Positions 18,293 to 26,780 are shown, counted from the stretch's first letter. The stretch: DNA of 64,000 bases from Streptomyces flaveolus (GCF_000716535.1 NZ_JNWV01000032.1:43639-107638); one strand, 5' to 3'. The notes: generated by a model from the letters alone, not told the origin. Translations and numbers: made by a program.

Positions 18293-19159
18293 ATGACGAA
18301 TCCGGCCGAGAGACTGGTCGACCTCCTCGACCTGGAGCAGATAGAGGTCAACATCTTCCGTGGCCGCAGCCCGCAGGAGTCCCTGCAGCGGGTCTTCGGC
18401 GGCCAGGTGGCGGGCCAGGCGCTGGTCGCCGCCGGCCGCACCACGGACGGCGAGCGCCCGGTGCACTCGCTGCACGCGTACTTCCTGCGTCCGGGCCGCC
18501 CGGGCGTGCCGATCGTGTACCAGGTCGAGCGGGTCCGCGACGGGCGCTCCTTCACCACACGCCGGGTCACGGCCGTGCAGCAGGGTCGCACGATCTTCAA
18601 TCTGACCGCCTCCTTTCACAAGCCTGAGGAAGGACCGTTCGAGCACCAGCTGCCGCCGGCCCGCGAGGTGCCGGACCCCGAGTCGCTGCCGACGGTGTCC
18701 GAGGAGATCCGCAAGCATCTGGGGGCCTTGCCGGAGCAGTTGGAGCGGATGGCGCGCCGCCAGCCGTTCGACATCCGGTACGTCGACCGGCTGCGCTGGA
18801 ACGCCGAGGAGATCGAGGGCGCCGAGCCGCGCAGCGCCGTGTGGATGCGCGCGGTCGGCCCGCTCGGCGACGACCCGCTGGTCCACACGTGCGCGCTGAC
18901 CTACGCCAGCGACATGACCCTCCTGGACGCGGTACGCCTCCCGGTGGAGCCCCTGTGGGGGCCGCGCAACTTCGACATGGCCTCGCTGGACCACGCCATG
19001 TGGTTCCACCGGCCGTTCCGCGCGGACGAGTGGTTCCTGTACGACCAGGAGTCGCCGATCGCCACCGGCGGGCGCGGGCTGGCCCGTGGGCGCATCTACG
19101 ACCTGAAGGGACGGTTGCTCGTCTCGGTCGTGCAGGAGGGCCTGTTCAGGGCCCTGTAG
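18293..19159 (+). CDS. tesB: Acyl-CoA thioesterase II, TesB type
   Basis: 288 residues with double hotdog folds. N-terminal half: FRGRSPQESLQRVFGGQVAGQAL, HSLHAYFLRPG and RDGRSFTTRRV, all strong TesB signatures. C-terminal half: LTYASDMTLLD with the catalytic Asp, and SLDHAMWFHRPFRADEW. It hydrolyses medium- and long-chain acyl-CoA to free acid and CoA. A strong AAGGAGA ribosome site sits 9 nt before the ATG at 18293. It follows the helicase gene by 40 nt, probably in the same transcript. Its last 11 bases are part of a 20-bp segment repeated 46 bp downstream. Confidence 0.95.
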   Translation: MTNPAERLVDLLDLEQIEVNIFRGRSPQESLQRVFGGQVAGQALVAAGRTTDGERPVHSLHAYFLRPGRPGVPIVYQVERVRDGRSFTTRRVTAVQQGRTIFNLTASFHKPEEGPFEHQLPPAREVPDPESLPTVSEEIRKHLGALPEQLERMARRQPFDIRYVDRLRWNAEEIEGAEPRSAVWMRAVGPLGDDPLVHTCALTYASDMTLLDAVRLPVEPLWGPRNFDMASLDHAMWFHRPFRADEWFLYDQESPIATGGRGLARGRIYDLKGRLLVSVVQEGLFRAL

Positions 19160-19214
19160 CACCTGGCGGCGAAGGCGGGGACAGGGCCGGTTGTGGGCCC
19201 TGTAGCACCTGGCG
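19149..19214. repeat. 20-bp direct repeat at the tesB 3' end
   Basis: GGGCCCTGTAGCACCTGGCG occurs at 19149-19168, covering the tesB stop codon, and again at 19195-19214. The period is 46 bp. It looks like a local duplication of the gene end. Confidence 0.9.
19181..19203. terminator. Hairpin between tesB and the convergent DUF6397 gene
   Basis: ACAGGGCC / GGCCCTGT, an 8-bp stem with a 7-nt loop, between convergent genes; likely bidirectional. Part of the right arm lies in a duplicated 20-bp segment. Confidence 0.45.
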
Positions 19215-19234
19215 ACGACGGTGGGACCGGCTGT

Positions 19235-20569
19235 TCAGACCCGTGCGGGCCGTGGCGGCCGTGCGCTTCTCCGCCGCAGCCAGGCCCGCAGACCGCGGGA
19301 GGAAGGCGGCGTAGCGGGCTGCGCCGGCTCGTGGTCGCGAGGGACCGGTGACACCGCCGGCCGCACGGCCGACTCCCGGGGAACGACGTACAACTCCCTG
19401 GACCGCCCCCGCGACTCGGGGTGCCGCACGACCGGCTCCGTGGGCGCTGCCGCCGCCTCCATGAGCTGTGCCGCCACCGGCTTGGGAAGCCGCGTGCGCA
19501 TCTCAAGGACGCGGGGTCCAGACTCGGGGGTCCGCGTCGCCTCCCGCTGATGGCGTGTCACCGACTCCGGGAGCGCTGTCGTCGTCGCCTCCAAGGACGG
19601 TGTCGCCCCGCGCACCGGCTCCGGGGACGGTGCACCCGACTTCGAAGGCGGCGCCGTCGACTCCAGGGACCGTGCTGCCGACTCCCACGGCCTCGTGGCC
19701 TCTTCCCTGGGCCGGGTGACCGTCCGTGCCATCGGCGGGATGGGCCGTGCGGCCGCTCGCATCGCCGGCGGAACCCGCTGAGCGGCCGGGCGCGGGGCCG
19801 GCGAGACGTCGCGGGCCTCGTCGACCGAGCGCGCCAACTCGCTGCGCAGCCAGCCGACCTCGTCCGCGTCCTGCGCCGTCGTGATGCGCTCGGCAAGGTG
19901 GGCGGAAGGAGACCCGGGAACACCGTGTCCCGGTGGCACGGGCCGGAACCGGCTCAGGTGGGCACGCTCGTAAGGGTCCTTGACCACGTCGGCGACCTCG
20001 ACGGGCGCGAGGAAGGCGGCCAGGGCTCCGGCGCGGGCCCACGGGTCGTCGGCCTGCCGCAGCAGGAATCCGACCTGGCGTGCGCGCCAGTTGCGTGCCC
20101 GCAGATCCACTCCGGCCGCCAGCTGGCCCCGCAATGTCTCGGGCGTACGCCCCTTGAGCAGGTGCGCGTGCTCCGGGCTCGCCGTGAACTGGTGCAGTTC
20201 TTCCGCGAGATAGAGCCAGACCACGGCCCGATACCGGTTCAAGTAGAACTTGACGGGCACGAGCAGGCCCAGGCGGGCGAGCCGGGTGAACCGGCCGGCC
20301 GGGATCTCCATGAGGGCGGCACCCTCGGCCGTACCCACGACCCGAACCCGCTCGCGAAGTGACTCGGGGAAGCCGTGCTGTGCGCGGAGGCGCTCGATCT
20401 CCGCGTGCGCCACGCGCCGGCCTCCTCCCCCGCCCTCGTCGGGCACGGTCCGGATGCGGCCGAGTTGGACAGCGAGGTCGAACTCGACTCGCCTGAGCCC
20501 CAGTTCGCGAGCGGCGCGGCTCGGCGTGCAGGTACCGGGGCGGGTTGGGTCGAAGGTGCTTGCCGACAT
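19235..20569 (-). CDS. DUF6397 family protein
   Basis: 444 residues from the ATG at 20569 (MSASTFDPT), which has GGGGGAG 7 nt upstream; a longer opening to 20623 lacks one. The N-terminal half (about 1-230) is ordered: an early SRAARELGLRRVEFDLAVQ segment and MEIPAGRFTRLARLGLLVPV read like helix-turn-helix elements, followed by FYLNRYRAVVWLYLAEEL. The C-terminal half is a long Pro/Arg/Thr/Glu-rich disordered tail ending in a basic patch. The family is confined to Streptomyces-like bacteria and has no known function. A DNA-binding or scaffold role is inference from the fold hints. Confidence 0.7.
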   Translation of the reverse strand: MSASTFDPTRPGTCTPSRAARELGLRRVEFDLAVQLGRIRTVPDEGGGGGRRVAHAEIERLRAQHGFPESLRERVRVVGTAEGAALMEIPAGRFTRLARLGLLVPVKFYLNRYRAVVWLYLAEELHQFTASPEHAHLLKGRTPETLRGQLAAGVDLRARNWRARQVGFLLRQADDPWARAGALAAFLAPVEVADVVKDPYERAHLSRFRPVPPGHGVPGSPSAHLAERITTAQDADEVGWLRSELARSVDEARDVSPAPRPAAQRVPPAMRAAARPIPPMARTVTRPREEATRPWESAARSLESTAPPSKSGAPSPEPVRGATPSLEATTTALPESVTRHQREATRTPESGPRVLEMRTRLPKPVAAQLMEAAAAPTEPVVRHPESRGRSRELYVVPRESAVRPAVSPVPRDHEPAQPATPPSSRGLRAWLRRRSARPPRPARV

Positions 20570-20659
20570 GGTCGTACTCCCCCGTGGAGTCGGTGGCTCA
20601 CGCCTTGTGCGTTCGCCGTGCACTCACCGTAGCCGGTTGGTCGCAACTCGTGGCGATCC

Positions 20660-20668
20660 TGTGGATAA
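20660..20668 (-). promoter_or_regulatory. Isolated perfect DnaA box
   Basis: TGTGGATAA, the reverse complement of TTATCCACA, in the gap between the DUF6397 and roadblock genes. A perfect match to the consensus, but single, so not an origin. It may titrate DnaA or regulate a neighbour. Confidence 0.4.
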
Positions 20669-20695
20669 CTGCACGGGGGCGGGAAAAGCGCCAGG

Positions 20696-21109
20696 TCACA
20701 GGTCTGTGGTGGGAGACCTCTCGGGTTTCCTGGCGTCGATGCGGAGGTGTTCGCCGACCCGGTTGACGAGCAGGGTCATCTCATAGGCGATCTGGCCGAT
20801 GTCGACCTGGGCCCCGCTGAGTACGCACAGACAGCTGCCGGTGCCGGCCGCGGTCACGAACAGCACGGCGTCGTCGTACTCGATCATCGTCTGACGCACC
20901 CTGCCCGCGCCGAAGTGGCGTCCCGAGCCCTTGGCCAGGCTGTGCAGCCCGGATGCCACGGCGGCAAGGTGTTCGGCGTCCTCGCGGCGTAACCCCGTGC
21001 TCGCCGCGGTGACCAACCCGTCGTTCGACAGGACCAGTGCGTGGCGGACGTGGTCCACCCGCTCGGTCAGATCGTCCAGGAGCCAGCCGAGACCCTGGTT
21101 CTGCGTCAT
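20696..21109 (-). CDS. Roadblock/LC7 domain protein, CvnB-like (orphan)
   Basis: 137 residues from the ATG at 21109 with GGGGAG upstream. It is closely related to the roadblock protein of the nearby conservon: both share the order LDWLLDDL-like start, VRHA-VVLSNDGL, REDAEHLAAVASG, SLAKG-GRHFGAG and RQTM. The fold is the MglB/roadblock dimer, which acts on or holds small Ras-like GTPases. No kinase, DUF742 or GTPase gene sits directly beside it, so it may be a duplicated partner able to compete for, or share, the GTPase at 21639. Divergent from the F420-dependent enzyme gene. Confidence 0.9.
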   Translation of the reverse strand: MTQNQGLGWLLDDLTERVDHVRHALVLSNDGLVTAASTGLRREDAEHLAAVASGLHSLAKGSGRHFGAGRVRQTMIEYDDAVLFVTAAGTGSCLCVLSGAQVDIGQIAYEMTLLVNRVGEHLRIDARKPERSPTTDL

Positions 21110-21200
21110 GTCCGTCTCCCCGTGTGATGTCTCCCCCTGGCTGGAGGAACTCCCCGCCAGCCTTCCCCACGACCGCCGTGCGGGCAAGGAGGATGGGCTC

Positions 21201-21629
21201 ATGGCAGAGAAGATGACCGATGAGGAATGGCGGGCGTTCGTCCTGGACGGCACTCGCACCGGCAAGCTCTCCACCGTCCGCGCCGACGGGAGCCCGCATG
21301 TGGCTCCGATCTGGTTTCTGCTGGACGGGGACGAGTTGGTGTTCAACACCGGCAAGAACACGGCGAAGGGACGCAATCTGGCCCGTGACGGCAGGGTGGC
21401 CCTGTGCGTGGACGACGACCGTCCGCCGTTCCATTTCGTGGTGCTGAACGGCCGCGCCCGGTTGTCGGAGGATCTGGCCGAGGTGCGTCTGTGGGCGACC
21501 CGGATCGCCGCCCGTTACATGGGCGAGGACCGCGCCGAGGAGTACGGCGCCCGCAACGGCGTACCGGGTGAACTGCTCGTCCGCGTGACCATCGAGAACG
21601 TGCTGGCCATGCGGGACGTCGCGGCCTGA
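21201..21629 (+). CDS. PPOX class F420-dependent oxidoreductase
   Basis: 142 residues with the split beta-barrel flavin/deazaflavin fold: GKLSTVRADGSPHVAPIWFL at the start, FNTGKNTAKGRNLARDGRVALCVDD in the cofactor region, and RVTIENVLAMR at the C-terminus. Members of this group bind coenzyme F420 (or FMN/heme breakdown products) and reduce small electrophiles; the exact substrate is unknown. An AAGGAGG ribosome site lies 8 nt before the ATG. Its stop is 9 nt from the convergent conservon GTPase gene. Confidence 0.88.
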   Translation: MAEKMTDEEWRAFVLDGTRTGKLSTVRADGSPHVAPIWFLLDGDELVFNTGKNTAKGRNLARDGRVALCVDDDRPPFHFVVLNGRARLSEDLAEVRLWATRIAARYMGEDRAEEYGARNGVPGELLVRVTIENVLAMRDVAA

Positions 21630-21638
21630 GCGACGGGT

Positions 21639-22241
21639 TCAGCCGACGGAGTCCAGCAGCCGGGCGGTGTGCATCCGCCCGGCGTACTCGACCAGCCTGA
21701 TCAGCACTTCTTTGCCGGAGTCGCGGTCACGCGCGTCGCACAGCACCACGGGTGTGCCATGGTCGAGGTCGAGCGCCCGGCAGACGTCGTGGGCGCCGTA
21801 GGAGCGGGCACCCGTGAAGCAGTTGACGGCCACCACGAACGGGATGTGCCGGTGCTCGAAGTAGTCGACGGCCGGGAAGCAGTCCTCCAGTCGCCGGGTG
21901 TCCGCGAGGACAACGGCACCGAGGGCTCCCTGGGCGAGTTCGTCCCACAGGAACCAGAAGCGGTCCTGTCCCGGTGTGCCGAAGAGGTAGAGCGAGAGGC
22001 CGGAACGGATCGTGATGCGGCCGAAGTCCATGGCCACGGTGGTGGTGACCTTCTGGTCCACCCCGTCGGTGTCGTCCACCAGTTGGCCCGCTTCGCTGAG
22101 CAGTTCCTCGGTGCGCAGCGGCCGGATCTCGCTGACGGCCCCCACCAGGGTCGTCTTGCCGACGCCGAAACCACCGGCGACCAGTATCTTCAGCGCCAGG
22201 GCGGAGGTGTCGCCGACGGCGTCGGTGTGCTCGGAGACCAT
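21639..22241 (-). CDS. cvnD: Conservon GTP/ATP-binding protein, CvnD type
   Basis: 200 residues. The P-loop is GGFGVGKTT (about 23-31) and the switch II motif is GTPGQDRFWF (about 88-97), as in Ras-like CvnD proteins. The usual NKxD specificity motif is replaced by VNCFTGA, which is common in this family. CvnD is thought to switch a membrane signalling complex with the kinase CvnA, roadblock CvnB and DUF742 CvnC. It is the last gene of the leftward conservon. Unlike most conservons, a 230-bp gap separates it from cvnC; a 75-codon frame fills that gap exactly. Confidence 0.93.
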   Translation of the reverse strand: MVSEHTDAVGDTSALALKILVAGGFGVGKTTLVGAVSEIRPLRTEELLSEAGQLVDDTDGVDQKVTTTVAMDFGRITIRSGLSLYLFGTPGQDRFWFLWDELAQGALGAVVLADTRRLEDCFPAVDYFEHRHIPFVVAVNCFTGARSYGAHDVCRALDLDHGTPVVLCDARDRDSGKEVLIRLVEYAGRMHTARLLDSVG

Positions 22242-22243
22242 GA

Positions 22244-22471
22244 TCACTTCTCTCGGGAGGGCCGGCCGCGGCCGGCGTCCGCGTGCTCCTGGGGTGAAGG
22301 CAGCATCATGACAACGGGGGTGCGGATCGGGGCGAGGGGACCGAAGTGCACCTGATCTGAGCGGCTGGGGCCAGATCGTCGGCGCAACGTGCCCGGATCG
22401 GACGGACCCTGACGCGGCCGGGCGTACAAGTGCTGACACGGCGAGGCGTACGGCGGTGTCCGGACATTCAT
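22244..22471 (-). CDS. Possible small coding frame between cvnC and cvnD
   Basis: 75 residues, basic and Pro-rich (begins MNVRTPPYASP). Its ATG follows the cvnC stop with no gap (TAG-ATG) and its TGA lies 2 nt before the cvnD ATG, so it would be coupled on both sides. Third-position G/C is roughly three quarters, lower than in the neighbours, and no domain is recognisable. It may be a real accessory peptide, a decayed gene, or an inserted spacer. Confidence 0.3.
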   Translation of the reverse strand: MNVRTPPYASPCQHLYARPRQGPSDPGTLRRRSGPSRSDQVHFGPLAPIRTPVVMMLPSPQEHADAGRGRPSREK

Positions 22472-22885
22472 CTACAGCGCTCGCAATCCCTCGATGACCT
22501 CGCGGAGAATCCGCTCGTCGGGCAGGTGCGCCGGGGGCACGGGGCGGCTGATGGTCACACAGCCGAGTTCCAGGAGGTCCCCGAGCAGCACCCTGACCAC
22601 GCCGACCGGAAGGTCCGCGTCCGCGGCGAGTTCGGCGACGGACTGCGTCTCCGGGCGGCACAGGTCGATCAGGGTCCGGTGCTCGGGGCCGAGCGCGGTG
22701 TCGTCGTCGAGCGCCGGTGCTGCGGGGTCGAGGGTGACGAGTGCGATCAGGTCGAACCGCACTCCGGTGGGCCCGGGCTGGGTGCGGCCACCCGTCATGG
22801 CGTACGGGCGGACCAGAGGCCCGGCCTCGCCGTCGTACCACTGGCTGCCCGGCTCCCGGGGCTCGCCGTTCGTGTTCTCCGTCAT
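22472..22885 (-). CDS. cvnC: Conservon DUF742 protein, CvnC type
   Basis: 137 residues. Typical DUF742 features: an N-terminal WYDGEAGPLVRPYAMTGGRT, then a winged-helix-like core with FDLIALV, EHRTLIDLCRPETQSVAELAADADLPVGVVRVLLGDLLELG and a final tail. DUF742 proteins belong to conservon complexes and have a DNA-binding-like fold, though their molecular role is unsettled. It lies 18 nt downstream of cvnB on the same strand. Confidence 0.93.
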   Translation of the reverse strand: MTENTNGEPREPGSQWYDGEAGPLVRPYAMTGGRTQPGPTGVRFDLIALVTLDPAAPALDDDTALGPEHRTLIDLCRPETQSVAELAADADLPVGVVRVLLGDLLELGCVTISRPVPPAHLPDERILREVIEGLRAL

Positions 22886-22903
22886 CGGTGCCGCCTTCCC
22901 GGC

Positions 22904-23341
22904 TCACCCGGCGGCGGGCGGCTGCGCCGCGACGCGCGGCGCCGTGTAGAGATGCTCGCCGACCTGTTTGACCAGGCGGGCCATCTCGTAGGCGACCAGC
23001 CCGATGTCGGCCGTGACCGCGGTGAGCAGGGCGAGGCAGGAACCGTCACCGGCCGCGGCCACGAAGAGGAACGCGTCGTCCATCTCGACCATGGTCTGGC
23101 GCACTCCGCCCGCTCCGAAGTGCCGTCCCGCGCCCTTGGCGAGGCTGTTGAAGCCGGAGGCCACGGCGGCGAGGTGCTCGGCGTCCTCCCGCGCGAGGTC
23201 GGTGGAGGCGCCGACCGCCAGGCCGTCGTTGGACAGTACGACGGCGTGCCGTACCTCGCGCACGCGTGTCACCAGGTCGTCGAGCAGCCAGTCCAGTTCG
23301 CCGGACCGCCGGCCGGTCCTCGATGTCGGGTCCTGGATCAT
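22904..23341 (-). CDS. cvnB: Conservon roadblock/LC7 protein, CvnB type
   Basis: 145 residues, overlapping the kinase stop by 4 nt (ATGA), which indicates coupled translation. Core: ELDWLLDDLVTRVREVRHAV, LSNDGLAVGAS, REDAEHLAAVASGFNSLAKG and DIGLVAYEMARLVKQVGEHL. The roadblock fold forms dimers that regulate Ras-like GTPases (compare MglB with MglA). It probably acts with the GTPase at 21639. It is nearly a sister of the orphan copy at 20696, suggesting a local duplication. Confidence 0.94.
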   Translation of the reverse strand: MIQDPTSRTGRRSGELDWLLDDLVTRVREVRHAVVLSNDGLAVGASTDLAREDAEHLAAVASGFNSLAKGAGRHFGAGGVRQTMVEMDDAFLFVAAAGDGSCLALLTAVTADIGLVAYEMARLVKQVGEHLYTAPRVAAQPPAAG

Positions 23342-25959
23342 GCCGGGTCTCCTTCGCTGCTGTGACTGCCCGTATCCGGTTCCGGTGCGGCGCCGCGGCC
23401 GGGCTGCCTGCCACCGCCGCGCGTCCAGCCGTCGCGGTACGCCGTCATGCGGTCCCGTACGAGTTCGGGGGTGCGCCGGTCGTCGCCGCGGCCGGCGGGC
23501 TGCTGGGCCGGCTCTTCGGGGCGCTGGTGGCGCAGTTGCGGGGCGAGGCTCGCCTGGCGCACACGGCGCGGGAGGTCGTCGGAGGGCTCGGAGTCGTCCG
23601 GCGAGCGGTGCAGTCTCAAGGCGGTGACGCCGGGGGGCGGCGGTTCATGGGGGGTGTCGTGGGAGCGGGCCGCCTCGCTGGTGCCGTCCGGGCCTGGTGC
23701 CGGCCGGATGCCGTGGGGGTCGTTCGCCCTCCCGGTGTTCTGGGGTCCGGGTGTCCGCGTGGCGCCGCGCGGTCCGGGTGCGGTGGCTGCCAGGGCGGGC
23801 CGGTCGGGCCACGCGGTGACGGCGGCCTCCTGGGGCGATGTCGTGCCGGGCACGCGCGCGTAGGCGCGTTCCTCGTCGGGTCGGGCCTGTTCACCCTGGC
23901 GGGTGGACGATTCCGTCGCGCCGCTGTGCAGCAGGGGCTTCGGCAGCAGGACCACCGCGGTGGTGCCTCCGTACGGGGAGGTCCTCAGGTGGACCTTGAT
24001 GTCGTGCCGGGAGGCGAGCCTGCTGACCACGAAGAGGCCGAGACGGTCACTGTCGAAGAGGTCCAGCGCCTCCGACTGCTCGATGCGGCGGTTGGCCTCG
24101 GCCAGGGTCTCGGCGCCCATGCCGAGCCCCCGGTCCTCGATCTCCAGGGCGTAGCCGTTGCCGACGGGTTCGCCGGTGACCCGCACGCGCGTGTGCGGTG
24201 GTGAGAACTGGGCCGCGTTCTCGACGAGTTCGGCGAGCAGATGGGTGAGGTCGGCGACCGCCGCTCCGATGACGTGCGCCTCGGGGAACTGGCGTACCTC
24301 CACGCGCGCGTAGTCCTCGATCTCCGAGACGGCGGCGCGTACGACGTTGGTCAGGGACACCGGCATCCGCCAGGCCCGGCCGGGCGCGGCGCCGGACAGG
24401 ATGATCAGGCTCTCGGCGTGACGGCGCATCCGGGTGGTGAGGTGGTCGAGGCGGAACAGGTCGCTGAGTTCGTCGGGATCGTCGGAGCGTCGTTCCATGC
24501 TGTCCAGGAGGCTGAGCTGGCGGTGGACCAGGACCTGGCTCCTGCGGGCCAGGTTGACGAAGACTCCGGAGATGCCGCTGGCGAGTTCGGCGCGCTCCAC
24601 GGCGGCTCGCAGGGCGGCGCGGTGCACGGTGGTCAGGGCTTCCGCGACCTGACCGGTCTCGTCGTCGGCCGGCGGTCCGGAGGGTGCCTCGGCCCGGACG
24701 TCGATCTCCTCGCCCGCGCGCAGCTTCCGCATCGCTTCCGGGAGTTTGCGGCGGGCGATCTCCAGCGCGTCGTTGCGCAGGCTCACGAGTTCCACCACGA
24801 GGGCCCGTCCGATGCGGACGGAGATGACGAGGGAGGCGGCGACGGCGGCGAGTCCGAGGAGTACGGCTGCTCCGGCGGGGCTGAGCAGACCGCGGGCGAC
24901 CGGGTCGGCGCGGCCGGCAACGGCACGGCCCGTGGCCGCCGCGATGGTCCGCATGCCGTCCTGTACGCGCGCGTGGGCGGCGCTCCAGGCCCCTTGCGGT
25001 GCCGTGTCGGCGACTTTGACGCCCGGTCCTGCCGCGAGCAGGTCGTCCTCGGCGGCGCCCAGGGCGGTGTAGGAACGGCCGCTGGTCAGCTCCCGCCAGG
25101 CGGCGCGCTGGGCGGCGGGCAGATCGGAGACGGCGGTCTCGGTGAGGGCACGGCGCGTGGCGACGGCGGCATTGAAAAGCCGCAGTCGCTCCCCTTGCAG
25201 GGTTCCGGCGGTCCGTGCGCTGCCCAGTAGGGCGTCCTCCTGGGCCAGTGCCTCGGCGGCACGGGAGAATTCGAGCAGCACGCGCGCGTCGGACGCGACG
25301 TCGGCCTGCTGGACGTCGGTGAGGGCACCGTCGACCGCGAAGGCGGCGCCGATGGTCTTCGTGTACTGCGTGTACGCGTCGTCCCAGCCTGTCTCGTGGC
25401 CCCGTACGGCTGTTCTCAGTGTGCGGAGGTGCTCGGCGCCGGTGACGAAGGCATCGAGGCGCCCGGAGACGCCGGCGGGTAGTTCCTGGCTGTCGGCGAC
25501 CGTGCTGTCCCGGCCGAGCCGCAGCTTGTCCACGGCTCGGTCGGTGCGGGCCGCGAGGTCTTCGAGATCGCCGCCGTTGCCGGCGCGAGGGTCCGTGGCG
25601 TAGCGGACGGCCGCGGTGCGCTCGGCCTGCAACGCGGTGACGGCCGCGGCCACCGGGGCGCGCAGTTCGGCGTCGACGCGCTGCGACTGGCGCAGCCGGG
25701 CGACGTCCTGAGCGGTGCTGACGGTGGCGTACGCCCAGAGCGCGAGCAGGGAGACGACGGGCACCATCAGGAGGCTGACCACCTTGGCGCGCACGGTCCG
25801 GGGGCGCAGGTGCCGACGGCTCCCACGCGCGCGTGCGGTGTCGGGCGGCGAACCGAGCGTGCGGCGGCCTTCGTCGGCGGGCGGTCCGGCGTGTGCGCGG
25901 CGTCCGCGCGGACGGTTCGCCGGGGCGGCGGCATTCTCGGGTGTACGGGGTGGGCGCAT
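23338..25959 (-). CDS. cvnA: Conservon sensor kinase-like ATPase, CvnA type, with nitrate/nitrite-sensing-like domain
   Basis: 873 residues from the ATG at 25959, preceded by GAGGAGG; a longer opening into the MHYT gene is a shadow. A basic Pro-rich N-terminus is followed by one helix near 58-78, then a helical extracytoplasmic sensor (NIT-like, with many QxxR heptads). A second helix near 340-360, a HAMP-like segment and a GHKL ATPase come next, with LAELVENAAQFSPPHTRV (N box) and EIEDRGLGMG (G1 box). No obvious phospho-acceptor HExxTP box is present, as usual in CvnA. The Pro/Arg-rich C-terminal tail (about 200 residues) is disordered. It starts 47 bp after the MHYT gene, probably the same operon. 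Confidence 0.92.
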   Translation of the reverse strand: MRPPRTPENAAAPANRPRGRRAHAGPPADEGRRTLGSPPDTARARGSRRHLRPRTVRAKVVSLLMVPVVSLLALWAYATVSTAQDVARLRQSQRVDAELRAPVAAAVTALQAERTAAVRYATDPRAGNGGDLEDLAARTDRAVDKLRLGRDSTVADSQELPAGVSGRLDAFVTGAEHLRTLRTAVRGHETGWDDAYTQYTKTIGAAFAVDGALTDVQQADVASDARVLLEFSRAAEALAQEDALLGSARTAGTLQGERLRLFNAAVATRRALTETAVSDLPAAQRAAWRELTSGRSYTALGAAEDDLLAAGPGVKVADTAPQGAWSAAHARVQDGMRTIAAATGRAVAGRADPVARGLLSPAGAAVLLGLAAVAASLVISVRIGRALVVELVSLRNDALEIARRKLPEAMRKLRAGEEIDVRAEAPSGPPADDETGQVAEALTTVHRAALRAAVERAELASGISGVFVNLARRSQVLVHRQLSLLDSMERRSDDPDELSDLFRLDHLTTRMRRHAESLIILSGAAPGRAWRMPVSLTNVVRAAVSEIEDYARVEVRQFPEAHVIGAAVADLTHLLAELVENAAQFSPPHTRVRVTGEPVGNGYALEIEDRGLGMGAETLAEANRRIEQSEALDLFDSDRLGLFVVSRLASRHDIKVHLRTSPYGGTTAVVLLPKPLLHSGATESSTRQGEQARPDEERAYARVPGTTSPQEAAVTAWPDRPALAATAPGPRGATRTPGPQNTGRANDPHGIRPAPGPDGTSEAARSHDTPHEPPPPGVTALRLHRSPDDSEPSDDLPRRVRQASLAPQLRHQRPEEPAQQPAGRGDDRRTPELVRDRMTAYRDGWTRGGGRQPGRGAAPEPDTGSHSSEGDPA

Positions 25960-26006
25960 GGCCTCCTCGCTCGGGACGTGGTCGGTGCGCTCGGGCCGGG
26001 GTCCCG

Positions 26007-26780
26007 CTAGCGGGCGACGCTTTCGACGGGCCGCTGGGCGGAGGCGGACGCCTCGCGCTCGTCGGCCGTGGGCGAGAGGGCGACGAAGGCCGAGGTGATG
26101 AACAGGTAGGACCCGAGGCCGACGGCGAGGGGGAAGATGAACTGCATCGCCGTGGCCCCGGGCAGGGCGTCGCCGGAGGGGTCCACGCGCACGCTCACCG
26201 CGAACATCCCGGTGTAGTGCATGCTGCTGACGGCCGCTCCCATGACGAGGGAGGCGGCGGTGACCGCGAGGGGAGACTTGATGTTGAGTCCGGCCCACAG
26301 GGCCGCGGTCGCCGCGACCACGGCGATCAGCACCGACAGTCCGACGAGGACCGGGTCGTACGTGACGTCGCCGTGCAGCCGCACGGCCGCCATGCCCAGG
26401 TAGTGCATGCTGGCGACGCCCAGCCCGGTGGTGAGGCCGCCGAGGAGGAGAGCACGGTTGCGATCGCGGCTGTAGCCGACGGCGAAGACGCCGGCGCAGA
26501 CGACGACCATGGCGACGAGCAGGCTGAGGATGGTCAGCGGCACGTCGTAGCGGATGTCGCTGCCGCTGACGCGGAAGCCGAGCATGGCCACGAAGTGCAT
26601 GGTCCAGATGCCCGTCCCGATCGAAGACGCGGCGGTGACGAGCCAGTTGCGGCGCGCGCGGCCGGTGGCGGCGAGCGCGCGGACGGTGCAGCGCAGTCCG
26701 AGTGCGGCGCCTATGCAGGCCATCACGTACGACAGCGCGGGGGTCAGCCAGCCGAAGGCGGCGTGGTCCAGGTGTCCCAT
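26007..26780 (-). CDS. MHYT domain membrane sensor protein
   Basis: 257 residues with about seven membrane helices. Three MHYT-type motifs are visible: MHFVAM, MHYLGM and MHYTGM, each at the outer end of a helix. Proposed to bind copper and sense oxygen, CO or NO (established proposal for the family, not tested here). No output domain (GGDEF, kinase) follows; the tail is a short hydrophilic segment. It is the first gene of the conservon transcript, 47 bp before cvnA, so it may be the sensor that feeds the CvnA-D complex. Divergent from the methyltransferase gene. Confidence 0.93.
   Translation of the reverse strand: MGHLDHAAFGWLTPALSYVMACIGAALGLRCTVRALAATGRARRNWLVTAASSIGTGIWTMHFVAMLGFRVSGSDIRYDVPLTILSLLVAMVVVCAGVFAVGYSRDRNRALLLGGLTTGLGVASMHYLGMAAVRLHGDVTYDPVLVGLSVLIAVVAATAALWAGLNIKSPLAVTAASLVMGAAVSSMHYTGMFAVSVRVDPSGDALPGATAMQFIFPLAVGLGSYLFITSAFVALSPTADEREASASAQRPVESVAR

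Noticed and set aside
10495..18600. A reverse-strand open frame of about 2,700 codons
   Set aside because: It runs antisense through the ABC genes, the minisatellite and the helicase. It is a GC-driven shadow with low-complexity composition and no domains; the forward genes there have clear catalytic motifs.
24160..24200. A single CRISPR-like repeat pattern in GC-rich gene DNA
   Set aside because: Repeated GCG/CGC runs are due to codon bias; no regular spacers or conserved repeat length exist.
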